Shown: positions 48,673-60,592, counted from the stretch's first letter. The stretch: DNA of 64,000 nt from Corylus avellana (GCF_901000735.1 NC_081543.1:18823970-18887969); one strand, 5' to 3'. Notes: a model not told the origin generated them from the letters alone. Numbers and translations: made by a program.

Positions 48673-49101
48673 TGTAAGAAATTATATATAATTAAATACT
48701 AATTAACAAGAATAACTAGCGAAAAATTAATTATATAAATATCTCCAGCCATTGCTTTGCTCAAGATGAAGAACACCTTTCTTGAACAATCAGAGAGCTG
48801 ACAATAGAAAAGAATATAGAGAAAAAGGTTCTTCTGACCTATACCTATCAGTATAATACCGTGTAAAATGATGCAATACACAGGGCTTTTTATAGGTAGG
48901 TCAGGGACTTTTATTCTTAATTGTTATTGATTTTGTTCCTCCCAGCAAGGAGCAAAATCATAAATTTCATAACATCTTTTTTAATTCCATAAAGTCTTTT
49001 GCTAGAATAAATTCATTGATATTGTAACCGAAAAGATTATAATGAATATAATCGTAAATAAATGTGGCATAAAGGCCATACCTCTGAAGGATTTTCTTAC
49101 A
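48673..49101 (-). repeat. 5' LTR of the second Copia element
   Basis: 429 bp, TGTAAGAAAT...TTCTTACA. It aligns along its length with 42246-42708. Confidence 0.88.
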
Positions 49102-49597
49102 TCTAAACCTAAGGAAAACTAAACTAAATAGATAAAAATTGTAGAAAATCGGACTTTGTCCCCAGGCCCCCTTTTCTTGAAGCTTAACAATGTATTTATA
49201 TGGGCTTCTAGGGTTTAAAACCCTAAAAAGGGTGCTAGGTCATATCTGGTAAACAAGTGCGCTCGAGCGCATGGCCATTGCGCTCGATCGCACTCGGGCA
49301 TATAGCTCTTCCCTTGCAGGGCGGCACTTGGGCGCTTGCGGCTTGCTGGTGGATGTGGGTGCACTTGAGTGCGACCCATCTGGGATTGAGCGCACATGTG
49401 CTCGATCCTACTTTGATGACACTTTTTTCAGCTTTATTCCAAACTCCATATTTTTCACTTTAAATGCCCAGTTTTCCTTCAACTCCCTAAAAACACTAAA
49501 AACATAAAACTAACACAAATCATTAGATTACGACATAGCTACAGGATTAACTAATGTAAATTAAGGGGTCCAAATGTGTAATATTTGGCACACATCA

Positions 49598-51043
49598 AAT
49601 ACCCCCAAACTTACATTTTGCTTGTCCCTTAAAAAACACAAAATGAAAGCAAGAAACATAAATCCTCTGTCGTGGGAGAGACGATTGCTTTTAACATATG
49701 CAACAAGCCTTTTAAACCCCTAAGCATCCCTAGAGGACGAGTGAGGTCACATGAGGGTTTAACATGAATGATACCCACAAACATTGTCAGTGCTATGTCA
49801 TTGAAAAGAATAAAGTTTCACACAAATCATGGTTCTCTTTCATAAGTAAGCTTAACAAGACAAACACTATCATCACAATCATTAGGGAATCCAAAATCAA
49901 AGAACTCATAAATGGACAATTGAGACAACATATGCTCAGATAGGTGCAAAATAAAATTAGCATACTATCATGAGGCTTCAATTTATTCTCAAGATAAATA
50001 CCTCAAAATTCGTTGGAATCCGTATCAAATTAAACAACCAAGGCAAGATATGCATTTTTTTTTTTTTGTGTAGGTTATACAATGTTTAATTTCCTTAAGC
50101 TTTCTAATTGACCCATGTAACAAGTGTTAGGCCAATGACTCCCAAACCAGATGGTTTTAAGGCACTAGATGTAGAAACATCCCTAATAGCTTAATAACTC
50201 AAGTCAAAAAGACTACAAAACCAAACTAGCCATACAATTAACCAACTTGAATTTCACATAGTTTTACGCGAATACTCAATGCTTAATGATGCAAGAGGTC
50301 CGGTTACTCAATGAGAAACTCAAAATGATTTTTTTTTATTTTTTTTAAGCCAATGTTATTCATCAACAAATTATCTAACAAATCTCAAGATACACATGAT
50401 TCAGTTCAAATTTTATACCTCACAGACTCTATGCTAATGTGCTTGTGGTGATCAACTCAAAACATGTGAAGTCTCTCTAGCCCAAAAAATGAGTAAAACG
50501 ACTCAGATAGATTCCTAATGATATGATGTTGTGTTCACAATGTTAAACAAGCTAATGAAAATCAAACCACAGCTACAGCTAACTCATGCTTAACAACAAC
50601 ATAGCAATTTTATTTATTTATTTATTTTTATAACAAAAAGACAAACATATAAACAAAAAGAGACAGAGTGTCTTTCATACCCCTAAACTTGAATTACACA
50701 TTGTCTTCAATGTGTAATGGAGAAATACATTACCAGAAGTACGGAAATAACTGAGAGTGCAAAAGGCCAGGGTGTCCCCCAAACTTAAATACCAAAACAC
50801 CTGTCAAAAACTAACAACAATATTTTCTCACAGGAACAAACATCAAAAGATTGATTGTTGTCAGAAACAAAAAATAAAATGGCAAGAAATAAAATGAAAC
50901 TCAAAAATTAAGTCCGGAAAATAAAAAAGAAGAAAAAATACCGCACTTTCCCCGATCATTTGGGTGTCCAATCAATCCCTTCCACCCTTTCTTCTTTAGA
51001 ATTTGATATCCTTCTAGAAGGATGTATCGCCATCTCAGGTAGC
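49598..51043 (-). other. 3' untranslated interior of the gypsy-type element
   Basis: It starts with the polypurine tract (plus-strand AATACCCCCAAACTT). A second ACCCCTAAACTTGAATTACAC phrase at 50,680-50,705 and CCCCCAAACTTAAAT at 50,777 look like additional polypurine-like tracts, common in such elements. No protein-coding sequence was recognised. Confidence 0.55.
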
Positions 51044-51934
51044 CTAATTGCTTGCTTCGAAGGATCTTCTTAGGAACATAGTTCCTAGATTTGTGACCTT
51101 GTGTGCATAGATCTTTGAGAAGTTGAGCATGAGATGGCTCTTTGAGACATTGAAGAACTGAAGCTTGGGGTTCATGAAATGTCTCAAGAGGGATTGTGAC
51201 GAAGGAATGAGTTCAGTACGCACTTCCTTGTCATCGGACAAACTTGGAGTTGGCAGGAGCTCAATTTGCTCCTCTTTTTCTTTCACCTTGTTGACAACTT
51301 TTTCCTCACTCTCAAGTATGATGGTGGTTTGGTCATGCTCATTTGAAGACTTACTAGCATCATCCTCATCAATCACGTAATGGTTAATCAATGGACAATT
51401 GTCTATCTGGTGAGAAGGATGATAACAATATGAACATGACTTATGAGGTGCGTAAGTGTGATGAGGCTGGGTATGGGCACGCCTAGCTGCCATGAGTTGG
51501 TTTACTCTCTCCTCTAAGTCATCAACATGGGCATTTGGAAAATGTTACACTAATGACTCTTGAGGAGGATAATTGCAAGATGAAGGAATGGAAGATTTGT
51601 TGTTGAACTGCGAATATTCAAGATGGTGTAGTTCATAAGATTGGGGAGCATAATTTCCCGTAGCATGAGCTTGCCACGAGAAATCAGAATGGTTGCTCCA
51701 GCTCGGGGTGTAAGAATTGGAATTTGATTCAAACCCTGAGCTGGAGAAATTGGTGTTCATCTGCTCATATGAAAAATTGGAAAATTGTCCCCAAGATGGA
51801 CAATTACTAGAACGATGATTAGGATTTGAACAGTATGAATATGGTTCATGTGGGTAAATTTTTTGAGAGTAGTAGACAGAAGCAGGTGTCCTACAACTAG
51901 AGGAAGCATTAAAATTACCAAAACGAAAATTCAT
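51044..51934 (-). pseudogene. Zinc-knuckle-like protein of the non-autonomous gypsy-type element
   Basis: One frame of 297 codons is broken by a single TAA (51545-51547), probably from CAA. The N-terminal part (MNFRFGNFNASSS) has YSYCSNPNHRSSNCPS. The C-terminal part has CSYCYHPSHQIDNC after AHVDDLEERVNQLMAARRAH. Both resemble C-x2-(C/N)-x3-4-H-x4-C knuckles. The middle is rich in N, S, Y and Q; the tail is acidic (EEKVVNKVKEKEEQ). Proteins like this occur in non-autonomous LTR elements of many eudicots. Their role is unproven, though a nucleic-acid-binding gag substitute is plausible. The single stop suggests recent inactivation. Confidence 0.7.
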
Positions 51935-52637
51935 GCTTCACTCTCATTCTTTAGCATGCAATAGTAACAAACAGAAAACTAAGTGTTATAAAATAAACAA
52001 AAATAAGTGTTATAAAATCAAAACAGAAAACTAACACAGAAACAAAAATACCAAAGATTTAAAAATTAAAAACTCACAAAACGGACCAAAAATAAATTTG
52101 GCAAAATTTCAGGAGCTGGTCCGTCTTGGTGTAGTTTGCGGAGGTGCGCTCGAGTGTAGGCTGGGTGGGATCGAGCGAGGGCGCGTTGATCCGTCAGTGA
52201 TGCTACCTGTTGTGTGCGTGCGTCCTGCTTGGTGCTGCCTTGTGTGCGAGTGCGCTTGAGTGCTCTTGGATGGGATCGAGCGCAAGTGCGATGATCCGTC
52301 TGCTGCTGCTGGTGCGCTCGAGTTGACGTGGAGAGTTGTCAAGAGCATGCACGCTTAATTGGGCCAAATGCTGCCTTGGCTACGAGTGTGCTCAAGCGTA
52401 GTAGAACTGCGCTCGATCACACTTGCGTTGATCAGAGAGTGCTACGGTAGAAACTGCAAAAACAAGGAAAACAAAACGAAAAACACAAAGAAAAATCTTT
52501 TTTATTTTTTTTATTTTATTAGCCATAGGAATTAAACAAAATTAAAAAAAAAAAATTGCAGAATTAAAATCGTAATTATAACTAGTAAAAAGAGAAAATC
52601 AATTTAGACATAAATTGAATTAAAAAATACAAACAAT
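51935..52637 (-). other. 5' leader of the gypsy-type element
   Basis: No coding sequence is convincing. 52,140-52,440 is packed with GCTCGAG, GATCGAGCG and related words like those of the LTR upstream region. Confidence 0.6.
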
Positions 52638-52655
52638 TCCCCGGCAATGGCGCCA
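52638..52655 (-). other. Primer-binding site (tRNA-Asp)
   Basis: The plus strand TCCCCGGCAATGGCGCCA equals the 3' end of plant tRNA-Asp(GTC) at 17 of 18 positions. On the minus strand it is the primer-binding site six bases inside the 5' LTR. tRNA-Asp priming is known for Athila/Tat-type gypsy elements. Confidence 0.88.
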
Positions 52656-52661
52656 AAAACT

Positions 52662-53819
52662 TGTTGTGCAAATTTTAATTACTCGCTTGTTGTGCGAGGT
52701 CGATCCCACAGAGAATTGTGTTTTTGAAAACAATTTTAATCGAAACTAATTAAATCCTAACCTAGTTCCAAAAGGGTTTTGATTTTGAAAATAAACAAAC
52801 ATAAAGTAAATAAGATAAAAATAATCACAACTCATAAGATAAAAATACTAAAGTTGTGGAATCCACACCAACCAAGTTGGAACAACACATTCATGTTCAT
52901 CAATAAAATCTTAAGTTCTCACAAACACAAACCTATGTATGTCTTGCTATGTTTCACAAATCAATCAAAAGATCTAATGTATCCATCCATTGTACGTAAT
53001 TACAAAAGATATCAGGATTTAACCAAATCATCAATTGTATCCGTCAAACAAAAAACAAATAGATATCTAATTTTATTTTAATAAAGATCCAAGCAAACAA
53101 TTACATGAAATTCTCCTAAAACATCACATGTATCAGGGAATCACAACAGATACCCAAAAGTAATTTCAATAATTGAATTAAAGCAAAACAATTGACACTT
53201 TAAAAACCCATAAACTCAGAATAATATTGACTTATAAATGTGTTGTCGTTCTTCATCGGTGGGGCTTCATCCTCAATCTTAGTTGAAAATTTAGCTCCAC
53301 ATGATTATTAAAAATAAATCTAAACCTGAGGAAAACTAAACTTAAGAGATAAAAACTATAGAAAATCGGACTTTGTCGCCAGCCTCCTTTTCTTGAAGCT
53401 TAACAATGTATTTATAGGAGTTTTTGGTGTTTAAAACCCTCAAAAGGGAACTTGGTCATATTTGGCAGACGAGTGCACTTGAGCGCATGGCCAGTGCGTT
53501 CAATCGCACTTGGGCATGTAGCTCTTCCCTTGCAGCGCAGTACTTGGGCGCTCTGGTGGATATGGGTGCGCTCAAGCACGAGCCATCTGGGATCGAGCGC
53601 ACATGCGCTCGAGTGATGGAGCACTCGATCCTACTTTGATGGCACTTTTTTCAGCTTTCTTCCAAACTTTGTATTTTTCACTTTAAATGCGCAGTTTTCC
53701 TTCAGCAATCTAAAAAATTAAAAATATAAAACTAACATAAAGCATTAGATTACTGCACAGCTAAAAGATTAACTAATGTAAATTAAGGGTTCCAAACGTG
53801 CAATATTTGGCACACATCA
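52662..53819 (-). repeat. 5' LTR of the gypsy-type element
   Basis: 1158 bp; plus-strand TGTTGTGC...CACACATCA. It is the uninterrupted reference copy that shows the empty sites of both nested insertions and matches the solo LTR 3388-4679 in reverse. Confidence 0.9.
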
Positions 53820-53824
53820 AATAT

Positions 53825-55502
53825 ATTTAAATCTTTAAATTTGGTGACAAAATTATTAAACGAGAATTGATAATTTGATCCTAAATAATACTCTCTGATG
53901 ACCTGCTTGATAAAACATGACTAACTTAAAAAATAAAAAAAAATCATGAACAAAGCGAATTGTCATAGTGGAATGGCGATACCGTAGTATGTCATGAACC
54001 CATACATTAACCAGATTGACAATGTAATAAGTCTCATAGAGCTATATGGATAATCCATGATTTATCAGAGTTTATATCTATGCAACAGAAATTAAATGAC
54101 ATTAGACATGACATAACACATTTAGAGCTATTTAATACATCTATGTGTATAAATTTTTACATAAAAAAGAATGGCAATATAAAAGTGTCACATGCGACAT
54201 GAGCCACATACAAAATACTAATGTCTAAGCATATACATGAATGTTTACAAAAGAGGACAATCAACTAATCCAACAAAATAAACACCCGATGTATCTAGGC
54301 CTTAGACACCGTAGTAACCCAGGTACATAGCCACTAGGTCATCATCTATGGTCCCTGTACCTGCATCAACAATATTGTATGCACCATAGGAATCACCACC
54401 ACCCATGATGTAGGCGGATTTTATGAGCCCACCGTCTCCATAATAGAGACCTCAAAAGTATAAGACTTACTGGATTTTTTAAATGAGCCAACCCATCACC
54501 ACCATGTACATTTACAATAACGGCTACATTAATGGCTATAGCCAATATGGTAAACACCAGTCTTGAGAGTCATTTGCAAATATACCATTTAGCTGTGAGT
54601 ATATATGTAGGCTCCAATCTTCTACTCGAAACATACACATACAAGCCCATCTAAATCATACGTACTTATATACTATATAGCTTAGTTACACCTATAAACG
54701 TGCATTCACTCTTTTGGATGAACACAAGTTCATAAGTATATTCAAGCAGTAAAACATATCGTAAGTCATTATGCATCATATACCCGGTAATGATATACAT
54801 ATGCACGGTTACATCTTCCGTCTCTTATACATACTGATATGTCAAGCATAAAAATCATCATATAAAAGCATCATAAATGCAACTATTCGTAACGATATGC
54901 ATATGTACAGTTACATCTACTTACACGTAGGCATAATGATATGCTTAGTAAAAGCCTATATAAAACATATTATCATCATAAAACTATATGCCATGCATGC
55001 TCTTGCTTGGTACCCAGTACCGTGATTGTGCATCTTCCTTCTCATCTTCATCATTCTATGTCTCTTCTTCCACAATGTTTCCCAGCACCTCTACTTCTAC
55101 ATTGGTGCCCAGTCATATCAGTATCATTCATGTCATGTTCATGCTCATGCTAGCAAACTCATGAACTTATATACTAGTCATATGTCTCATAATCAAAGTC
55201 ATAGAATCATGTCATAAACCATGCAAACCATCAAAATATTCATAACAACATAATCAGTATATTAACTCATCAACTCATGAAAGCTCATAGAAATCATTCA
55301 TCAAAACACTTCATGAAACATCATCAGTTCATCAAGATATCATAAAACATGCTTTATTTCAAGTAATGTTGGCTCAGAGTCAAATAACTATATTTTTCAT
55401 AAATCAAATTTGAAAGGCATCTAAAACAAAGTATATTTTGACTAGTAAGTAAAATACTTAAAATAATTCGCTTGAGTTCTCTTGAAGAACCTTGACCCAC
55501 TT
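53825..55502. other. Unidentified repetitive sequence (copy at 56912-58605)
   Basis: AT-rich, with many CAT/ATG-containing short words (ATATACATATGCAC, GATATGCATATGTAC). Its continuation after the CACTA-like element (60593 onward) has CCCTATATAAGAGAAG and ACATCGTGTCC / ATCATGTCCGGACAT phrases. It could be a gypsy LTR, but ends and polypurine tract were not found. Confidence 0.4.
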
Positions 55503-55863
55503 CACTACAAAATAGAATTTTTTTTGACAAGGTGTTTTTGACATGTTAGATAGTCTGACACGTCACTAAACTTTATTGACGTGTGTCGAGCGTTAAAAAT
55601 GTGGGTGTCAAAAACGAGAATTTTTTGACGTGTCAAAAAGTGGCACGTCAAAATTTTTTTTAACGTGTCATTTTTTGACACGTCAACAAATTTATGGACA
55701 TGTCATTTTTGACACGTCAACAAATTTATATTGACGTGTCAATAAATTATTGACGTGCCAGAAATTGACACGTCAATGAATTTGTTGATGTGCCAATTTC
55801 GAAATATCACTAAAGTTCAAAAATTATTAAAATATATATATATTTAAAAAAATTTCAACATCA

Positions 55864-55895
<32 letters not shown>

Positions 55896-56330
55896 CCTTC
55901 CTCTGTTTCTCCTGCACGCCATTCTCTCTCTCTTTTCTTTTCTCCATTTTCAAAAACCCAAACCCAAAAAATCTTCAAAAAATCAAAAACCCAAATCAAA
56001 AAATCAACCTGAAAAATCAAAAACCTAAACGTCAAACCCAACAAATCTTCAAAAACCCAAAAAATCTTTTTATCTTCTCTTCTCCTTTCATTTTTTTTTT
56101 TTCTTCTTCTCTTCTTCTGCTGCTTCTCTTCTTTTTCTCTTCTCCTTTTATTTTTCTTCTTCCCTCTAGAGAGAGCTGGTCTGGGGGTACTGCATGGGCG
56201 TGCATAGAGAAGAGGGAGATTGAGAGAGGAGAGAGAGAGTGTGGGGAAATAAAAGAAGAGGGAAAGATTAAATAATAAGAAGAGGGAAAAAGTTGAATGA
56301 AGGGAGACATCCCGCTCATTTTTTTAGTGA
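55503..56330. mobile_element. CACTA-like element, left part only (cut by gap)
   Basis: It starts CACTACAAAATAG and carries a series of TGACGTGTCA / TGACACGTCA words to about 55,800. A CT-rich tract (55,865-55,900) and C/T-rich purine-poor sequence follow, up to the N run. It corresponds to 58606-59322 of the complete copy. Confidence 0.85.
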
Positions 56331-56430
56331 NNNNNNNNNNNNNNNNNNNNNNNNNNNNNNNNNNNNNNNNNNNNNNNNNNNNNNNNNNNNNNNNNNNNNN
56401 NNNNNNNNNNNNNNNNNNNNNNNNNNNNNN
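56331..56430. other. 100-N assembly gap
   Basis: Exactly 100 N, the conventional placeholder for a gap of unknown size. Confidence 0.99.
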
Positions 56431-59322
56431 TTAAGAGATAAAAACTATAGAAATCGGACTTTGTCACCAGCCTCCTTTTCTTGAAGCTTAACAATGTATT
56501 TATAGGGGTTTCCGGGGTTTAAAACCCTAAAAAGGGAGCTTGGTCATAGTTGGCAGACGAGTGCACTCGAGCGCATGGCCAGTGCGTTCAATCGAACTTG
56601 GGCATGCAGCTCTTCCCTTGCGGCGCAGCACTTGGGCGCTCTGGTGGATGTGGGTGCGCTCAAGCACGAGCCATCTGGGATCGAGCGCATATGCGCTCGA
56701 GTGATGGTGTGCTCGATCCAACTTTGATGGCACTTTTTTCAGGTTTCTTCCAAACTTTGTATTTTTCACTTTAAATGCGCAGTTTTCCTTCAGCAACCTA
56801 AAAAATTAAAAATATAAAACTAATATAAAGCGTTAGATTACTACTCAGCTAAAAGATTAACTAATGTAAATTAAGGGTTCCAAACGTGCAATATATGACA
56901 CACATCAAATATATTTAAACCTTTAAATTTGGTGACAAAATTATTAAACGAGAATTGATAATTTGATCCTAAATAATACTCTCTGACGACCTGCTTGATA
57001 AAACATGACTAACTTAAAAAATAAAAAAAAATAAAAAAATAAAAAATCATGAACAAAGCGAATTGTCATAGTGGAATGGCGATACCGTACTATGCCATGA
57101 ACCCATACATTAACCAGATTGACAATGTAATAAGTCTCATAGAGCTATATGAATAATCCATGATTTATCAGAGTTTATATCTATGCAACAGAAATTAAAT
57201 GACATTAGACATGACATAACACATTTAGAGCTATTTAATACATCTATGTGTATAAATTTTTACATAAAAAAGAATGGCAATACAAAAGTGTCACATGCGA
57301 CATGAGCCATATACAAAATACTAATGTCTAAGCATATACATGAATGTTTACAAAAGAGGACAATCAACTAATCCAACAAAATAAACACCCGATGTATCTA
57401 GGCCTTAGACACCGTAGTAACCCAGGTACATAGCCACTAGGTCATCATCTATGGTCCCTGTACCTGCATCAACAATATTGTATGCACCATAGGAATCACC
57501 ACCACCCATGATGTAGGCGGATTTTATGAGCCCACCGTCTCCATAATAGAGACCTCAAAAGTATAAGACTTACTGGATTTTTTAAATGAGCCAACCCATC
57601 ACCACCATGTACATTTACAATAACGGCTACATTAATGGCTATAGCCAATATGGTAAACACCAGTCTTGAGAGTCATTTGCAAATATACCATTTAGCTGTG
57701 AGTATATATGTAGGCTCCAATCTTCTACTCGAAACATACACATACAAGCCCATCTAAATCATACGTACTTATATACTATATAGCTTAGTTACACCTATAA
57801 ACGTGCATTCACTCTTTTGGATGAACACAAGTTCATAAGTATATTCAAGCAGTAAAACATATCGTAAGTCATTATGCATCATATACCCGGTAATGATATA
57901 CATATGCACGGTTACATCTTCCGTCTCTTATACATACTGATATGTCAAGCATAAAAATCATCATATAAAAGCATCATAAATGCAACTATTCGTAACGATA
58001 TGCATATGTACAGTTACATCTACTTACACGTAGGCATAATGATATGCTTAGTAAAAGCCTATATAAAACATATTATCATCATAAAACTATATGCCATGCA
58101 TGCTCTTGCTTGGTACCCAGTACCGTGATTGTGCATCTTCCTTCTCATCTTCATCATTCTATGTCTCTTCTTCCACAATGTTTCCCAGCACCTCTACTTC
58201 TACATTGGTGCCCAGTCATATCAGTATCATTCATGTCATGTTCATGCTCATGCTAGCAAACTCATGAACTTATATACTAGTCATATGTCTCATAATCAAA
58301 GTCATAGAATCATGTCATAAACCATGCAAACCATCAAAATATTCATAACAACATAATCAGTATATTAACTCATCAACTCATGAAAGCTCATAGAAATCAT
58401 TCATCAAAACACTTCATGAAACATCATCAGTTCATCAAGATATCATAAAACATGCTTTATTTCAAGTAATGTTGGCTCAGAGTCAAATAACTATATTTTT
58501 CATAAATCAAATTTGAAAGGCATCTAAAACAAAGTATATTTTGACTAGTAAGTAAAATACTTAAAATAATTCGCTTGAGTTCTCTTGAAGAACCTTGACC
58601 CACTTCACTACAAAAAATGAAATTTTTTTTTACAGGGTGTTTTTGACGTGTTAGGTAGTCTGACATGCCACTAAACTTTATTGACGTGTGTCGAGCGTTA
58701 AAAATGTGGGTGTCAAAAACGAGAATTTTTTGACATGGCAAAAAGTGGCACGTCAATGAATTTGTTGATGTGCCAATTTCGAAGCATCACTAAAGTTCAA
58801 AAATTATTAAAATATATATATATATTTAAAAAAATTTCAACATCATCTCTTTCTCTCTCTTTGTCTCTCTCTCCCTTCCTTTGTTTCTCCTGCACGCCAT
58901 TCTCTCTCTCTCTTCTTTTCTCCATTTTCAAAAACTCAAACCCAAAAAATCTTCAAAAAATCAAAAACCCAAATAAAAAAATCAACCTGAAAAATCAAAA
59001 ACCTAAACGTCAAACCCAACAAATCTTGAAAAACCCAAAAAATCTTCTTATCTTCTCTTCTCCTTTCATTTTTTTTTTTTCTTCTTCTTCTCTTTTTTTG
59101 CTGCTTCTCTTCTTTTTCTCTTCTCCTTTTCTTTTTCTTCTTCCCTCTAGAGAGAGCTGGTCTGGGGGTACTGCATGGGCTTGCATAGAGAAGAGGGAGA
59201 TTGAGAGAGGAGAGAGAGAGTGTGGGGAAATAAAAGAAGAGGGAAAGATTAAATGATAAGAAGAGGGAAAGAAGAGGGAAAAAGTTGAATGAAGGGAGAC
59301 ATTCTGCTCATTTTTTTAGTGA
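56431..59322. repeat. Right copy of the block duplicated across the gap
   Basis: It begins at the first base after the N run with the gypsy LTR tail (to 56907), in the middle of an LTR with no other part of that element beside it. It proceeds colinearly with 53342-56330. The sequence to its right (59323 on) continues the CACTA-like element that the left copy loses at the gap. Confidence 0.95.
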
Positions 59323-60589
59323 CGTATCAACATTTGACAGGTCAAAAAATTCTTGACGTGTCACATGCAACACATCAAGAAATTTTTTTTCTTGACGTGT
59401 TACATTTGACTTGTCAAGATTTGACACATCAATAAATTCTTGATGTCTCAAATTTGACAAGTCAAGAAAATATTTTTTTTGACATGCTACATGTGACACG
59501 TCAAGAAATTCTTGACATGTTACATGTGACACGTCAAGAAAATAAATTGAAAATAGTAAGAGAAAAAAAATGATAGGATCCTTATTATTATTATTTTTTA
59601 AAAATACTATATACTTAAGATTAAGAGAACACATATATGTATTAATATTCTAAAAAACACTTTAATTTTTTAGTTTATAATACTCCTACAATATTGAAAA
59701 TGTGGTATAGCCACAATAATTTTTTCAAAATAAATTAAAAGAGTACATATTTATCATTGTCTGTAAACATATATTTAATAGCTAATGCATTAACTAGTTT
59801 TATAACGACATATTTAATAGCTAATGAATATATCTTTTAATATATGACGACATATACCAATTATACATATACCAATTAAATTTTGTTATCTAATATTTAA
59901 TTATAATTAAAATAATCATTATATATAGAGAGAAAGAAAACCCTAAACTACAATGATATAATTATACACATATATGGGTACCAATTAAATTTTGTTACCT
60001 AATAATTTTTTTAAACAAATAATTAATATTATTAATTAATTAATTCTTGACGTGTGAAATAATGACATGCCAAGAAAATATTGAAAATAATAAGAAAAAA
60101 AAATTATATGATTACTTATTTTTTAAAAAATACTATATACTTAATTAGACTAAGATAATAAATATATGTATTAATATTCTAGATTGTTAATACTAAAAAA
60201 CACTTTATTTTTTAGTTTATAATACGCCTATAATATTGAAAATGTGATATATATATATATATACCAATTAAATTTTGAATTAGGTATAATTATACATATA
60301 CCAATTAAATTTTGTTATGTAATATTTTTTTTAAACAAATAATTAATATTATTAATTAATTAATTTTTGATGTGTGAAATAATGACACGTCAATAATTAT
60401 TGATGTGCCAAAATGACACGTCAATAATTATTGATGTGCCAAAATGATATGTCAATAATTATTGACGTGTCAAAAATGACACGTCAATAAATTTTGTCTT
60501 GACGTGACAGTAATCACGTCAGTAATTAGTGACATGGCAAAAAGTGTGTTACTATACACACGTCGAAAATCATCTTATTTTTGTAGTGC
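58606..60589. mobile_element. Non-autonomous CACTA-like transposon, 1984 bp
   Basis: The termini are CACTACAAAAAATG and, reversed, CACTACAAAAATAAG. A perfect 3-bp duplication CTT flanks it (58603-58605, 60590-60592). Both subterminal regions carry many copies of TTGACGTGTCA / TGACACGTCAA (58,640-58,770; 59,320-59,540; 60,045-60,560), the classic layout of CACTA transposase-binding repeats. The middle is C/T- or A-rich and non-coding; frames such as 58735-59256 are low-complexity. No transposase is present. Confidence 0.88.
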
Positions 60590-60592
60590 TTG

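Larger units (their letters stand above)
42246..49101 (-). mobile_element. Second Ty1/Copia element, 6.86 kb, inactive
   Basis: The LTRs at 42246-42708 and 48673-49101 both start TGTAAGAAAT and end TTTTCTTACA. Perfect TCTAA duplications flank the element (42241-42245, 49102-49106). The polypurine tract follows the left LTR (minus strand AAGTGGGAGAA), and a TGGTATCATAG primer site abuts the right LTR, so it points leftward. The LTRs differ by roughly a tenth including indels, indicating considerable age. The interior is too decayed for any protein. Confidence 0.92.
40766..49597 (-). repeat. 3' LTR of the gypsy-type element, in three pieces
   Basis: The LTR pieces are 40766-41088, 41910-42245 and 49102-49597. 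They align in order with the intact LTR at 52662-53819; for example AAAGATCTA joins directly to ATGTATCC, and AAATCTAA joins to ACCTAAGG. The interrupting elements are 41089-41909 and 42246-49101. Confidence 0.9.
40766..53819 (-). mobile_element. Non-autonomous gypsy-type LTR retrotransposon, twice invaded
   Basis: Perfect AATAT duplications flank it (40761-40765, 53820-53824). Its 3' LTR starts TGTTGTG at 40766 and ends CACATCA at 49597. Its 5' LTR is 52662-53819. Just inside the 5' LTR is a primer-binding site for tRNA-Asp. Just inside the 3' LTR is the polypurine tract, read on the minus strand as AAGTTTGGGGGTATT. Removing the Harbinger-like and Copia insertions leaves about 5.4 kb: two ~1.15-kb LTRs and a 3.06-kb interior that encodes only a zinc-knuckle-like protein. 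There is no protease, reverse transcriptase or integrase. It resembles LARD/TR-GAG-type elements mobilised in trans. Confidence 0.9.
53342..56330. repeat. Left copy of a ~2.9-kb block duplicated across the gap
   Basis: It runs from TTAAGAGATAAAAAC to TTTTTTTAGTGA and matches 56431-59322 end to end. The contents are the last ~480 bp of the gypsy LTR, ~1.7 kb of unidentified sequence and the first ~830 bp of a CACTA-like element. Differences are scattered single bases and a few indels, notably about 130 bp (55,650-55,780) present only here. Confidence 0.95.

Noticed and set aside
54941..55217. Small plus-strand frames rich in H, S, L and C (also at 58044-58320)
   Set aside because: Present identically in both copies of the duplicated block but without domain or gene context; the surrounding sequence is repetitive and non-coding.
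56293..56484. Open frame spanning the N run
   Set aside because: Created by translating unknown bases across an assembly gap.
58735..59256. A 173-codon plus-strand frame
   Set aside because: Serine/leucine/lysine-rich translation of CT- and A-rich sequence inside the CACTA-like element; its counterpart at 55844-56319 is different and broken.
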